Translations under genes and position numbers: made by a program
Part shown: positions 26,421 through 35,171 of the stretch, one piece after another
How the letters are laid out: the number at the start of each line of letters is the position of its first letter
Position numbering within the stretch: the first letter of the stretch is position 1
Assembly: GCF_003990185.1 (NCBI RefSeq)
Contig: NZ_RZHF01000005.1
Location: 248,001-312,000, forward strand
Source of the DNA: Vreelandella nanhaiensis
Lineage (GTDB): Bacteria > Pseudomonadota > Gammaproteobacteria > Pseudomonadales > Halomonadaceae
DNA length: 64,000 nt
Direction: 5' to 3'
Notes under the pieces: model-generated
Database searches by the model: none
The model's input: the letters and a program-made list of their open reading frames with translations, nothing else
Told to the model about the DNA's origin: nothing

Positions 26421-27437
26421 CTATGCCTCCAGGCGTTCGACGACATCGGCAATTACCGCAATGGTATCCCCCATATTGACCAGCGCCGGGGCACGCCGTG
26501 CCATCAAAATGCCACCGCGTTCGGCACGGTAGGCAACCGGCTCGCTACCGGTGCGGGTCATATCGTACACGTAGGCCAACACCTGCCCTTGGGTTACCGT
26601 ATCACCCAGCGCCACACATAGCTCAAGTACGCCGGAATGCTGGCTTTGTACGTAACAACGGGCATCAGGCATATCGAGATATACCTGCCCGTCTTCCGGC
26701 ATTTCCACCTCGCCCGCTACTAAGCCGTAATGGATCAGAAAGTTGCGCACGCCGCGCTCGGTAATTGCCATGCTTTGGGGCGTGGAGGTGCCGCCGCCGC
26801 CAAGCTCAGTGGCCACAAATATCTTGCCCTGACGCTCGCAGGCGGTATCAAAAAGTTTTTCAGCGTCCAGCTCAAACATAACCATGGCATAAGGCGCGCC
26901 AAACGCTTTGGCGCCTTCCAGCGCAGCCTGTTGCTGGGTTTTATCATCCAGCACATGAGAAGCCCCAAACGGCAGAATATCCAGTGTGCGGCCACCGGAG
27001 TGTAGATCCAGCACTACATCGCTCATAGGTGCCAGCACTCGGGTGAAGTAGTCGGCAATTTGCAGCGTTACACTGCCGTTGGGGTCGCCTGGGAAGCTGC
27101 GGTTAAGGTTGCCTTTATCCATGGGCGAGGTTCGTTTGCCTGCCATTACGGCCGGCGTATTCATGCACGGCACGATAATGACCCGCCCGCTGACTTCCTC
27201 TGCAGTGAGCGCATTGGCCAGCTTGAGTAGCGACGTAATCCCTTCGTATTCATCGCCATGATTGCCGCCAGTTAGCAGAGCGGTGGGGCCCTCACCGTTT
27301 TTTACCACGGTAATCGGGATCATCACAGCCCCCCAGGCAGATTCATTCGTGGAGATGGGCAGCTTTAGAAAACCGTGCTGCACGCCGTCAGCATCAAAAT
27401 CGACAGTGGCGGAAACCGGGCTCGGTCGCAGGGTCAT
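26421..27437 (-). CDS. doeB: N-alpha-acetyl-L-2,4-diaminobutyrate deacetylase
   Basis: A 338-residue zinc hydrolase of the succinylglutamate desuccinylase/aspartoacylase family. Zinc ligands are visible in GGNHGDEYEG (His and Glu) and in VVLDLHSGGRTLD (His), and the catalytic glutamate is probably in FVATELGGGG. It removes acetate from N-alpha-acetyl-diaminobutyrate, the product of ectoine hydrolase, giving diaminobutyrate for DoeD. It lies 36 bases after doeA and 8 before doeX, so the three form one operon. Confidence 0.93.
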   Translation of the reverse strand: MTLRPSPVSATVDFDADGVQHGFLKLPISTNESAWGAVMIPITVVKNGEGPTALLTGGNHGDEYEGITSLLKLANALTAEEVSGRVIIVPCMNTPAVMAGKRTSPMDKGNLNRSFPGDPNGSVTLQIADYFTRVLAPMSDVVLDLHSGGRTLDILPFGASHVLDDKTQQQAALEGAKAFGAPYAMVMFELDAEKLFDTACERQGKIFVATELGGGGTSTPQSMAITERGVRNFLIHYGLVAGEVEMPEDGQVYLDMPDARCYVQSQHSGVLELCVALGDTVTQGQVLAYVYDMTRTGSEPVAYRAERGGILMARRAPALVNMGDTIAVIADVVERLEA

Positions 27438-27473
27438 AACGAATCCTTAGTCAATGGCTTAACGCTTAGTGCG

Positions 27474-28673
27474 TTATTTAACAAATAGCTGCCGGGGGAA
27501 ATTGGCTAACGTTTCACAGCCTGTTTCAGTAATCAGGATGCTTTCGGTAATCTCCAGCCCCCAGTCGTCTACCCAAAGCCCAGGCATAAAGTGAAACGTC
27601 ATGCCGGGCTGCAGGATGGATTCATCCGAGGGGCGCAGGCTCATGGTGCGCTCGCCCCAATCCGGCGGGTACGAGATACCAATCGGATACCCACAGCGCG
27701 CCCCACCCCGGTCAAAGCCATATTTATCCATGGCAGCACCCAATGCCATGGCAATATCCGCCGTGCGATTTCCCGGCTTAGCAACCGCCAGGCCGTTTTC
27801 GATCCCTTCCAGCAGGGCCGATTCAGCGCGAATAAAGTCGGTAGGTGGCCGACCCAGAAACACGGTGCGTGACATGGGCGCGTGATAGCGCTTGAACACT
27901 CCGGCAATCTCGAAAAACGTGCCTTCGCCTTCACGAAACGGCGTGTCGTCCCAGGTCAGGTGCGGGGCAGCTGCATCTTTACCGGTTGGTAGCATGGGCA
28001 CGATGGCAGGATAGTCGCCGCCGTACACCTTGCCGTTTTCATCCACAAAGCCTTCAATCCCCACCCGATAAATTTCCGAGACCAGCTTGCTCTTGGGCAG
28101 GCCCGGCTCAATCACCTCCAGAATACGCGAGTGCATGCCTTCGACAATTTTGCCGGCAATGCGCATATAAGCGATTTCCTGAGGCGACTTGATCGCCCGG
28201 CACCAGTTCACTAGCGCATTGGCGTCAATAAAGCGGGCGTGAGGAAGCTCGCGCAGCAGGCTTTGGTAGGCCTTGGCAGAGAAATAGTAGTTATCCATTT
28301 CCATGCCTACCACGCCGGTATGCCAGCCGCGGTCAGGTAAGACGGATTGCGCTAGATAGTCCATCGGGTGCATATCCGGATTCTGGACGTAGTAATCCGG
28401 GTAATAGGTAATATTGGCTGGGTCAATCCAGCAGGTGCGTAGTGCTCCGTTAGCATCCATACGGCGCCCAAACCATACCGGCTCGCCTTCCAACCCGACC
28501 AGAACACACTGGTGCACATAAAAAGACCAGCCGTCATAACCGGTCAGCCAGGCCATGTTAGACGGGTCGCTAACGATCAATACATCAATGCCGCGGACGG
28601 CCATTTCAGCACGTACCTTCCACAGGCGTTGGGCATACTCTTCACGCGTGAAGGGCAGGGAAACCTGGGTCAT
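27474..28673 (-). CDS. doeA: Ectoine hydrolase
   Basis: A 399-residue member of the M24 pitta-bread fold that opens the ectoine ring to acetyl-diaminobutyrate. It starts MTQVSLPFTREEYAQRLWKV and contains SDPSNMAWLTGYDGWSFYVH, VVGMEMDNYYFSAKAY, GGDYPAIVPMLPTG and FHFMPGLWVDDWGLEITES, all typical of DoeA/EutD. The aminopeptidase-type metal ligands are not fully kept, as in other ectoine hydrolases. I chose the ATG at 28673 because it gives the length I expect for DoeA. An earlier ATG at 28688 adds five residues. It is the first gene of doeABX, with its promoter in the 165 bases up to topoisomerase IB. Confidence 0.93.
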   Translation of the reverse strand: MTQVSLPFTREEYAQRLWKVRAEMAVRGIDVLIVSDPSNMAWLTGYDGWSFYVHQCVLVGLEGEPVWFGRRMDANGALRTCWIDPANITYYPDYYVQNPDMHPMDYLAQSVLPDRGWHTGVVGMEMDNYYFSAKAYQSLLRELPHARFIDANALVNWCRAIKSPQEIAYMRIAGKIVEGMHSRILEVIEPGLPKSKLVSEIYRVGIEGFVDENGKVYGGDYPAIVPMLPTGKDAAAPHLTWDDTPFREGEGTFFEIAGVFKRYHAPMSRTVFLGRPPTDFIRAESALLEGIENGLAVAKPGNRTADIAMALGAAMDKYGFDRGGARCGYPIGISYPPDWGERTMSLRPSDESILQPGMTFHFMPGLWVDDWGLEITESILITETGCETLANFPRQLFVK

Positions 28674-28838
28674 CGGGTAACTCACCATCAAAGATCACCA
28701 AGAACCGGTGCGCGTTTAAGTCACGCCAAGCAACGGGCCAAAGGTTCGACCTGGCCCCGCCGCTGAAGGGCTTGCCAACGTCGCCTTAGCCCGATACTAG
28801 CACCCCCCCTTGGTTACGGGTCAAAACCTTTATGCCAC

Positions 28839-29849
28839 TCAGTTCAATTGTTCTTTCAAACGGCTCCGTAAAAGCTCCAGTACGGCGCGCTCATCCGGGC
28901 CAATGAGCTGCTCGTTTTCAAGCTTCTGCTCAACTAACTGGCGAAAATGCTCCAGCGTACGGCCATCCAGGTAGCTCTCGACTACCCGGGGGTCAATGTA
29001 GCTGGCCTTGGCGATACTGGGCGTATTGCCAAGGGACTGAGCTACCCGCTCAACTGCCTGGCGTACGTTTTTCTGACTGACTTTCTCGTTTTCGCCAACG
29101 CCTAATTCTTCAAGCGCTAGTGCTGCAAGCGAAGTACCCGCCCAGGTGCGAAAATCTTTGGCGCTGAAGGCTTCGCCCATTACCTCATGGATATAATCGT
29201 TCAGATCAGCGCTATCGACGCGTACCTTATTACCCTCCTCATCGAAATATTTAAAGATTTCGTAACCGGGAACACCATCAAGCTCGGCGACCACTTGGGC
29301 GAGTTTAGCGTCCTCCACGACCCGATGCTGGTGCTGGCCACTTTTGCCCTGATAATCGAAAATCAGCTCGTCGCCCTCAATGGTCAGATGCTTGGAGCGC
29401 ATGGTGGTTAGCCCGTAAGAGTCGTTTTCGCGCCGATAGCGCTCACTTCCTGGACGAAAATAGGCGCTGTCGATCAGACGTACCATGCAAGCCAACACCT
29501 TTTCCCGGGGCAGCCCCTCAAGCGCTAGATGCTGCCCCGTCACTCGGCGCATAGTGGTTAGTCGCTGGGCAAAGTCGACAATGCGGTCAAACTTTTTCGC
29601 CTCACGGGCTTCACGCCATTTGGGGTTATAGATGTACTGTTTGCGCCCGGCGTCATCGCGCCCTACCGCATAGATATGGTGGCGGCGGTTCAGCGTTATT
29701 TCGACCTCACGCCAGGCAGGAGGAATAGCCAGCGAGTCAATCCATTCCCGCCAGCGCGTATCGCGTAGCGTCTTTCCCGTTGCCGTTTTATAGGTGAACC
29801 CTTTGCCACTGCGGTGGCGAGTCACCTTACGAAGCGAGGCCTCGTGCAT
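28839..29849 (-). CDS. Eukaryotic-type DNA topoisomerase IB
   Basis: A 336-residue type IB topoisomerase (COG3569). The N-terminal beta domain (about 1-85) contains GKTLRDTRWREWIDSLAIPP and DDAGRKQYIYNPKWRE. The catalytic domain has RRENDSYGLTTMRSKHLTI and SAKDFRTWAGTSLAALALEE with active-site basic residues, and the nucleophilic tyrosine lies in AKASYIDPRVVESYLDG. It relaxes supercoils through a 3'-phosphotyrosyl intermediate. It is a stand-alone gene with AAGGGA before its ATG. About 160 bases without any recognisable feature separate it from the doeA start. Confidence 0.92.
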   Translation of the reverse strand: MHEASLRKVTRHRSGKGFTYKTATGKTLRDTRWREWIDSLAIPPAWREVEITLNRRHHIYAVGRDDAGRKQYIYNPKWREAREAKKFDRIVDFAQRLTTMRRVTGQHLALEGLPREKVLACMVRLIDSAYFRPGSERYRRENDSYGLTTMRSKHLTIEGDELIFDYQGKSGQHQHRVVEDAKLAQVVAELDGVPGYEIFKYFDEEGNKVRVDSADLNDYIHEVMGEAFSAKDFRTWAGTSLAALALEELGVGENEKVSQKNVRQAVERVAQSLGNTPSIAKASYIDPRVVESYLDGRTLEHFRQLVEQKLENEQLIGPDERAVLELLRSRLKEQLN

Positions 29850-30017
29850 GGTAATTTCCCTTTACCGTAATGTTCATTTAAGCGTAGGCCAAACTTAGCG
29901 TTTCTTCGTAGTGGGCAAGAAGCAGTACGCATCCCACGGCAGCGGCAACTTGCAGCACACAATGCGCCTCGCTCATGATAGAGGCTCTAATAGCGTCATC
30001 ATGTTTGCGGAGGCGAG

Positions 30018-30953
30018 ATGAAAATTGTTGTGCATATCGATAATGCCCAGGAGTGGCGTGACGCCCTGACCCAGGCCCTACCCAATGCAACCGTCGTGAC
30101 CAGCGACGCTGCTGAAGAAGAGCGCCTGGGGGCCGACTATCTTGCCGTATGGAAAGCACCTGCACACCTTTTGAAAGAACAAACGAAGCTGAAAGGCATT
30201 ATCAATCTGGGCGCTGGGGTGGATCACCTGTTAAGTACCCCGGGTCTGCCCCCTCAAGTGCCTATCGTAAAATTGCGTGATGCGGGCATGGGCGATCTGA
30301 TGGCTGACTACGTACTCTACGGCGTTTTGCACTTTTACCGCAGCATGGACCGTTACGCCGTTCAGCAAGCTAGCGCCCGCTGGCAGCCCCATAACGTAGT
30401 TGAAAAAACCGACTGGCCGGTAGGCGTACTGGGATTGGGTGCCATCGGTGCGTATGTAGCCAGCGCCTTGCAGCAGGCAGGTTTTCCCGTGCTGGGGTGG
30501 AGCCGCTCACCTAAAACCATAAAAGGGGTAAAGTGTTTGTACGGTGACGATGGGCTCGACACTCTCCTGCCTCAGGTGAAAACTCTGGTCACCATTTTGC
30601 CCGACACGGCGGCAACCAGACATATTCTTGATGCAAAGCGGCTGGCTCAGCTACCTGAAGGCGCCAGTATCATCAATCCCGGTCGGGGCAGTCTTATTGA
30701 TGAACAGGCACTTCTTGATGCCCTTGGTGATTATCATAAACCGGGCCATTTGCGCGGCGCTCTGCTGGATGTCTTCCATCACGAACCGCTGCCTAGCGAT
30801 AACCCTCTGTGGCAGCATTCACGTGTGATGGTAACGCCCCATATGGCGGCCCCAACTCCGCTTAGTGACGCGATTGACCAGGTTATTTCGTATTTAAATG
30901 CCTTTGAGGCCGGTGAAACGCTTCCTACCGTCAACCCAAGCCAAGGTTACTGA
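30018..30953 (+). CDS. ghrA: Glyoxylate/hydroxypyruvate reductase A
   Basis: A 311-residue D-2-hydroxyacid dehydrogenase of the GhrA group. The Rossmann motif is GVLGLGAIGAYVASALQQAG, with the following WSRSPK favouring NADPH. The catalytic arginine is in INPGRGSLIDE, the glutamate in DVFHHEPLPSDNPLW and the histidine in VTPHMAAPT. GAGVDHLL fits the substrate loop. It reduces glyoxylate and hydroxypyruvate to glycolate and glycerate. GGAGGCG precedes the ATG. It is transcribed divergently from topoisomerase IB. Confidence 0.9.
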   Translation: MKIVVHIDNAQEWRDALTQALPNATVVTSDAAEEERLGADYLAVWKAPAHLLKEQTKLKGIINLGAGVDHLLSTPGLPPQVPIVKLRDAGMGDLMADYVLYGVLHFYRSMDRYAVQQASARWQPHNVVEKTDWPVGVLGLGAIGAYVASALQQAGFPVLGWSRSPKTIKGVKCLYGDDGLDTLLPQVKTLVTILPDTAATRHILDAKRLAQLPEGASIINPGRGSLIDEQALLDALGDYHKPGHLRGALLDVFHHEPLPSDNPLWQHSRVMVTPHMAAPTPLSDAIDQVISYLNAFEAGETLPTVNPSQGY

Positions 30954-31261
30954 GCACGTTAAAACCTGCCGACAGCTCCTATGCTTGGTAAACGCTGACG
31001 ACATTACCTTGGGTATGTCATAGGCAAGCCAGAACCAGTCTATGCTAAATGTTAAGATATACGCTTGTGGGTTTGGATATGTTTATATCAGGCTATAGAA
31101 AAGCGGGGCTGGCATCTTTTCGTGCCTAGGCACGTCATGGGGAAAAGAGCGAAGGCCATCATAGGGATCAGGGCTGTCGCTTTTTCGTCTGTCAAACACT
31201 CTTTAGCCCTACCCGACCGCCCGGCCTATTGGGCAATCGCCTGTTAACAAGGAGAGTCATC
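30954..31261. other. 308-base intergenic region before the DUF3108 gene
   Basis: There is no credible ORF. It contains a 14-base perfect palindrome CGTGCCTAGGCACG at 31121-31134, possibly an operator or a small hairpin, and an AAGGAG ribosome site at the right end. No good terminator for ghrA is seen. Confidence 0.4.
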
Positions 31262-31978
31262 ATGCGAGTAACCCGTTTGAAGTCCCCGTTCAGTGCTATC
31301 AGTGCTTTATCGGCCAGCACATTGCTGGGCAGTGCCTGCCTGTGTCTATTTTCCTTGCAGGCAAATGCGGGCGAAGAAGCGTCTGGCAAGCTTGCCGAGC
31401 TTATGCCTTTTAAAGCTCAGTACCGGCTGGAAACTCGTGGCTGGCCCGGGGCAACGATTACCCATACGCTCACGCAAGAAGGCTTGCACTGGCTAAGTGA
31501 TATGAGCTTTTCGGTCACCATTGCGCGTGGTCAAGAGTACAGCCGCTTCTCGGTCAGCGATGACTCCATCCACTCGCTGCTGTATAACAGCAGCTACTCG
31601 CTACTCGGCGTGGGCGATAGCTACCAATTGAATGAAGACGCCATCCCGAGCATTGACCGTCAGGCTGCCTTAGTAGATTTATCCCGTCGTGCGGGCAACG
31701 AAGCATGCATGCAAAGTGCGCCCTGTGAACTTGAATTTGTTGACCATCGCGGCCGCGATGAGCATTTCCAGTATTACTCCGTGCCAGGACTACAGGTGGT
31801 GAGCGTACCGGCTGGTGAATTCGAGGCGCAACGGGTGATATTAAGCGATACCGAGAAACCCGACCGCCACCTGGAAATCAACTTTCATCCCGACTGGCCT
31901 GGCCTGATTCTTTCAGCGGAGTACCGCAAGGAGGGGCGCCGCCAAACCCGTATCAGGCTTACTCAATTCAACCCCTAA
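31262..31978 (+). CDS. DUF3108-like secreted/periplasmic protein
   Basis: A 238-residue protein with a signal peptide (hydrophobic stretch around ALSASTLLGSACLCLFSLQ, cleavage probably after ANA). The mature part begins with MPFKAQYRLETRGWPGATIT and shows the beta-rich pattern of DUF3108 proteins (FSRFSV, YNSSYSLLGVG, a C-terminal EINFHPDWPGLIL). The family is of unknown function and is periplasmic in gammaproteobacteria. Two cysteines in NEACMQSAPCELEF may pair. AAGGAG supports the ATG at 31262. The frame can be extended to 31229 but without a ribosome site. lysO follows after 17 bases. Confidence 0.7.
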   Translation: MRVTRLKSPFSAISALSASTLLGSACLCLFSLQANAGEEASGKLAELMPFKAQYRLETRGWPGATITHTLTQEGLHWLSDMSFSVTIARGQEYSRFSVSDDSIHSLLYNSSYSLLGVGDSYQLNEDAIPSIDRQAALVDLSRRAGNEACMQSAPCELEFVDHRGRDEHFQYYSVPGLQVVSVPAGEFEAQRVILSDTEKPDRHLEINFHPDWPGLILSAEYRKEGRRQTRIRLTQFNP

Positions 31979-31995
31979 GCGAGCCCACCCTTTAG

Positions 31996-32928
31996 ATGCT
32001 ATCTGGATTATTGATTGTTCTATTGCCCCTGATAGTGGGCTATTTAATACGCGTTCGTTCTACTTCTCTGCAGCAATTGATCAACCGAGCCGTTAGCGGC
32101 TCGGTTTATCTTATTTTGCTATTCATGGGAATTAGCCTGGCCGGGCTTGAGAATCTGGCAAGCCAGCTTTCACGACTAGGGAGTAATGCGTTACTGCTAT
32201 TCGGTATCACCACGGCATTTAATCTGGCAGCTCTCTGGTGGCTATCGCACCGGGTAGCGTTAAAAGCGGGTAACTCACCCGTGGTCAAAGATGCACCTAC
32301 CAGTAAGCTTGCGGCAATGCAGGGTTCGTTGCTCTTGCTAGCTGTGGTAGCGGGCGGCGTTATAACAGGCCTGCTGTTTGGCCCCTGGCTAGGTGAAGCG
32401 CTGTTTACCACTGCCGACTTCATGGCCGAATGGGTGCTTTACGCGCTATTGGTGTTGATTGGCTGCCAGCTGCGTAATTCCGGCATGCCGCTTAGGCAAA
32501 TTCTGCTCAACCGGCTGGGGCTTGCTATCGCGGTAACGCTGGCAGTTAGCTCTCTTCTGGCTGGGCTGGCCGCGGCGCCCTTGCTCTCGCTTAGCTGGAA
32601 TGAAGGGCTCGCCATGGCCTCTGGCTTTGGCTGGTATTCGCTTTCAGCCATTTTGATCGGTGACCAGTTAGGGCCGTTAATGGGCGGCGTGGCTTTTTTT
32701 AACGACCTTACTCGCGAACTCCTGGCGTTTATTTTAATTCCACTAGTGATTCATCGCCATACGGCTCTTGCTATCGGCTATGGCGGCGCAACGTCAATGG
32801 ACTTTACGCTGCCCGTGATTCAGCAGCACGGCGGCGTCGCCTGTGTGCCCGTCGCAGTGGTCAGCGGATTTATCCTTTCGCTGCTTTCACCTCCGCTGAT
32901 TCTGTTCTTTCTTTCGCTTTCTGCATAA
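31996..32928 (+). CDS. lysO: LysO-family lysine exporter
   Basis: A 310-residue membrane protein with about eight hydrophobic segments, matching LysO (YbjE, DUF340): GFGWYSLSAILIGDQLGPLM, FFNDLTRELLAFILIPL and GYGGATSMDFTLPVIQQHGG are the conserved C-terminal signatures. The E. coli protein exports lysine and the analogue thialysine. The ATG at 31996 is 17 bases after the DUF3108 gene, so the two are probably co-transcribed. Confidence 0.88.
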   Translation: MLSGLLIVLLPLIVGYLIRVRSTSLQQLINRAVSGSVYLILLFMGISLAGLENLASQLSRLGSNALLLFGITTAFNLAALWWLSHRVALKAGNSPVVKDAPTSKLAAMQGSLLLLAVVAGGVITGLLFGPWLGEALFTTADFMAEWVLYALLVLIGCQLRNSGMPLRQILLNRLGLAIAVTLAVSSLLAGLAAAPLLSLSWNEGLAMASGFGWYSLSAILIGDQLGPLMGGVAFFNDLTRELLAFILIPLVIHRHTALAIGYGGATSMDFTLPVIQQHGGVACVPVAVVSGFILSLLSPPLILFFLSLSA

Positions 32929-32986
32929 GGCGCGGGGATTCATCTGTCAGACTATCTACCAAAGCTATCTACGATAACTAGCAACA

Positions 32987-33017
32987 CGCCTGCTGTCGGC
33001 CTATCCGCTGGCAGGCG
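32987..33017 (+). terminator. Stem-loop downstream of lysO
   Basis: CGCCTGC (32987-32993) pairs with GCAGGCG (33011-33017), with an inner CGG/CCG pairing. No T tract follows, so termination would need other factors. Confidence 0.4.
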
Positions 33018-33503
33018 AAATGTACTCTCTGGGCTTGGTCCACCTAAAGCGCACATTTTATCATCCAATTTTCAGGCCACTTTCTTCATCTCGTTTAAAA
33101 TTTTAACAAATGAGCAGAAGTTTTATTCAGCCAGCGATTAATACTTACTCGTCAACCTATTGAGAAACAAAACCAATTCAAATAAATATAAACAAGAGAA
33201 CATTTAACCCTCGTTAATATAACTCTTAAACATCATATTTTTTAATATTTTATTATCGTTAGTAAGCGTTTCCTGCCATATTATTGATATCTGCTTCCCC
33301 ATTGCCCTACATACAGAGTTGATTTAGGTTATGGTTGAATGAAACCTCACCAGCGTATGCTTTTTTCAACTAAGCTATTTTAATAAAAATTTCCAACGAG
33401 AGGCATGACTGAGCGGTTACTAGCAGAGAGACAGGAAATTCATTAAAAAAGCGAGTTATCTAATTAAGCAAGTATTAACCATGATAGTCCAGGGAGATTG
33501 ACC
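33018..33503 (+). promoter_or_regulatory. AT-rich upstream region of the glycogen/trehalose operon
   Basis: About 485 bases without a credible gene and markedly richer in A and T than the neighbouring DNA, with many A and T tracts. The AT bias continues through the first 70 codons of glgA. One possible promoter is TTGATA (33284-33289) with TACATA (33308-33313), spacing 18. Others are conceivable in such sequence. This is the only large gap ahead of the nine-gene operon, so its control region should be here, and curved AT-rich DNA of this kind is a usual target of H-NS-type silencers (inference). Confidence 0.45.
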
Positions 33504-35171
33504 ATGGGGGGAGTGGCTTTAGGTGAGGTTACTACCGATAAAAGCGAGCCGGACGAGAGCATAAAAGAAGTTGGCAGAAACTTAAAGCTAACTCCAGCCC
33601 AAACTTCTTTTATCTCTCATGACGTGATTGCTGACTATTGCTCTAATCACGGCGCTACTGATAACCGTAATAATAACATTATAGTTAAAAACAATAAAAA
33701 TAGCCCTGACTCTCCACAACGCATTTTATTTGTGACCACTGAAATTACCGACTTCGTTAAAGTCGGTGGACTAGGTGATGTTTCATCGGCCTTACCCAGG
33801 GCACTATCGGTACATCACGATGTGCGTGTACTGATTCCTGCCTATCGGGAAATACTCGAATCCGAGTATGATATTATTCCCGTTGGCCATTTACCCGCTT
33901 TTGCCGACTTGCCCGCTTGCGATATAGGCAAGATAACCTGCCGCGATGGTCTGATCCTGTATGTACTGATGTGCCCTGAACTTTATGACCGCGAAGGTAC
34001 CCCTTACGGGACGGGCTCCAGCGGCTATGGCGATGGTCAGGACAACGGCTGGCAAGATAACGATATCCGTTTTGCCCGACTCTCCCGGGCAGCGGCCGAT
34101 ATCGCGCTAGGTGAGGCAAATCTCGATTGGCAGCCCCAGCTATTGCATCTTAACGATTGGGCGTGCGGCTTGGCACCAGCCTATATGCACTGGCAAGGGC
34201 AGTCTATTCCAAGCGTGTTCACGATTCATAATCTGGCGTATCAAGGCATATTCAATGCTTCACGCTTGAGCGCGCTCGGCATTCCCGATGAAGCGTTTCA
34301 TATCGAAGGTGTCGAGTACTATGGCGATCTTTCGTTCATGAAAGCAGGTATTGTCTATGCCTCGCATGTGACCACAGTTAGTGCCACCTACGCCCAGGAG
34401 ATCACAACGCCGAAATTCGGGTGCGGCCTTGATGGGCTACTGCGCTGTAAAGCCGACCAGGGGCGCTTGAGCGGGATTCCCAACGGTATCGACGACTCCT
34501 GGGACCCGCGCACGGATAGCCATCTGATTCAGGCCTTCTCCTCCAACGATTGGAGCGGCAAACGAGCCAATGCCGACCATGTACGCCGCCATTTCGGCCT
34601 GACTCCCAGCCAAGGGCCACTGTTTGTGGTGATATCGCGTCTTGTGCATCAAAAGGGACTCGACCTGACCATTAAGGCTGCGAGAGCCATTGTGGATGCT
34701 GGCGGGCAGATCGTCTTCATGGGCAGCGGCGAGTGGCACGTAGAGGAAGCGCTGCGCGAGTTGGCCATACGTTTTCAAGGAGCTATTGCCGCCTACATCG
34801 GTTTCGACGAATACCAAGCGCGCTGCCTGTTCGCCGGGAGTGATTTTCTGCTAATGCCGTCACGCTTTGAACCCTGCGGATTGAGTCAGATGTATGCCCA
34901 GCGATTTGGCTCACTCCCCATTGCCCACAGAACCGGCGGGCTGGCTGACACGATTGAGGATGGCGTGACCGGCTTTTTGTTCGACGACATGCAGTTCGGC
35001 AGCTACATGCGGGCGATTCAGCGCGCTTTTTCCGTATACAAGTCGACCGACCTGTTCAATGCCATGCGCGGCGCGGCCATGACCGGGCGCTACCACTGGC
35101 GGCAGTCCATCGTGCCTTATAGCAAGCTTTATCAGCAGGCGCTTGAGCAGGAGTTGGTTAACGATGGCTAA
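33504..35171 (+). CDS. glgA: Glycogen synthase with long N-terminal extension
   Basis: A 555-residue glycosyltransferase family 5 synthase. The conserved domain starts at about residue 72 with QRILFVTTEITDFVKVGGLG, where KVGGLGDV is the ADP-glucose binding motif. Later come LNDWACGLAPAYM, FTIHNLAYQGIF, GIPNGIDDSWDP, SRLVHQKGLDL and PSRFEPCGLSQMYAQRFG with the conserved glutamate. It adds glucose from ADP-glucose to alpha-1,4-glucan. The first 71 residues have no counterpart in ordinary GlgA and are Asn/Lys-rich (TDNRNNNIIVKNNKNS), encoded in AT-rich DNA. The ATG at 33504 has AGGGAG seven bases upstream, and no closer start codon is seen. It overlaps treZ by 8 bases. Confidence 0.9.
   Translation: MGGVALGEVTTDKSEPDESIKEVGRNLKLTPAQTSFISHDVIADYCSNHGATDNRNNNIIVKNNKNSPDSPQRILFVTTEITDFVKVGGLGDVSSALPRALSVHHDVRVLIPAYREILESEYDIIPVGHLPAFADLPACDIGKITCRDGLILYVLMCPELYDREGTPYGTGSSGYGDGQDNGWQDNDIRFARLSRAAADIALGEANLDWQPQLLHLNDWACGLAPAYMHWQGQSIPSVFTIHNLAYQGIFNASRLSALGIPDEAFHIEGVEYYGDLSFMKAGIVYASHVTTVSATYAQEITTPKFGCGLDGLLRCKADQGRLSGIPNGIDDSWDPRTDSHLIQAFSSNDWSGKRANADHVRRHFGLTPSQGPLFVVISRLVHQKGLDLTIKAARAIVDAGGQIVFMGSGEWHVEEALRELAIRFQGAIAAYIGFDEYQARCLFAGSDFLLMPSRFEPCGLSQMYAQRFGSLPIAHRTGGLADTIEDGVTGFLFDDMQFGSYMRAIQRAFSVYKSTDLFNAMRGAAMTGRYHWRQSIVPYSKLYQQALEQELVNDG

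Noticed and set aside
29878..29976. 32-codon hydrophobic ORF on the minus strand between topoisomerase IB and ghrA
   Set aside because: No ribosome site and no supporting context; the length is within chance expectation.
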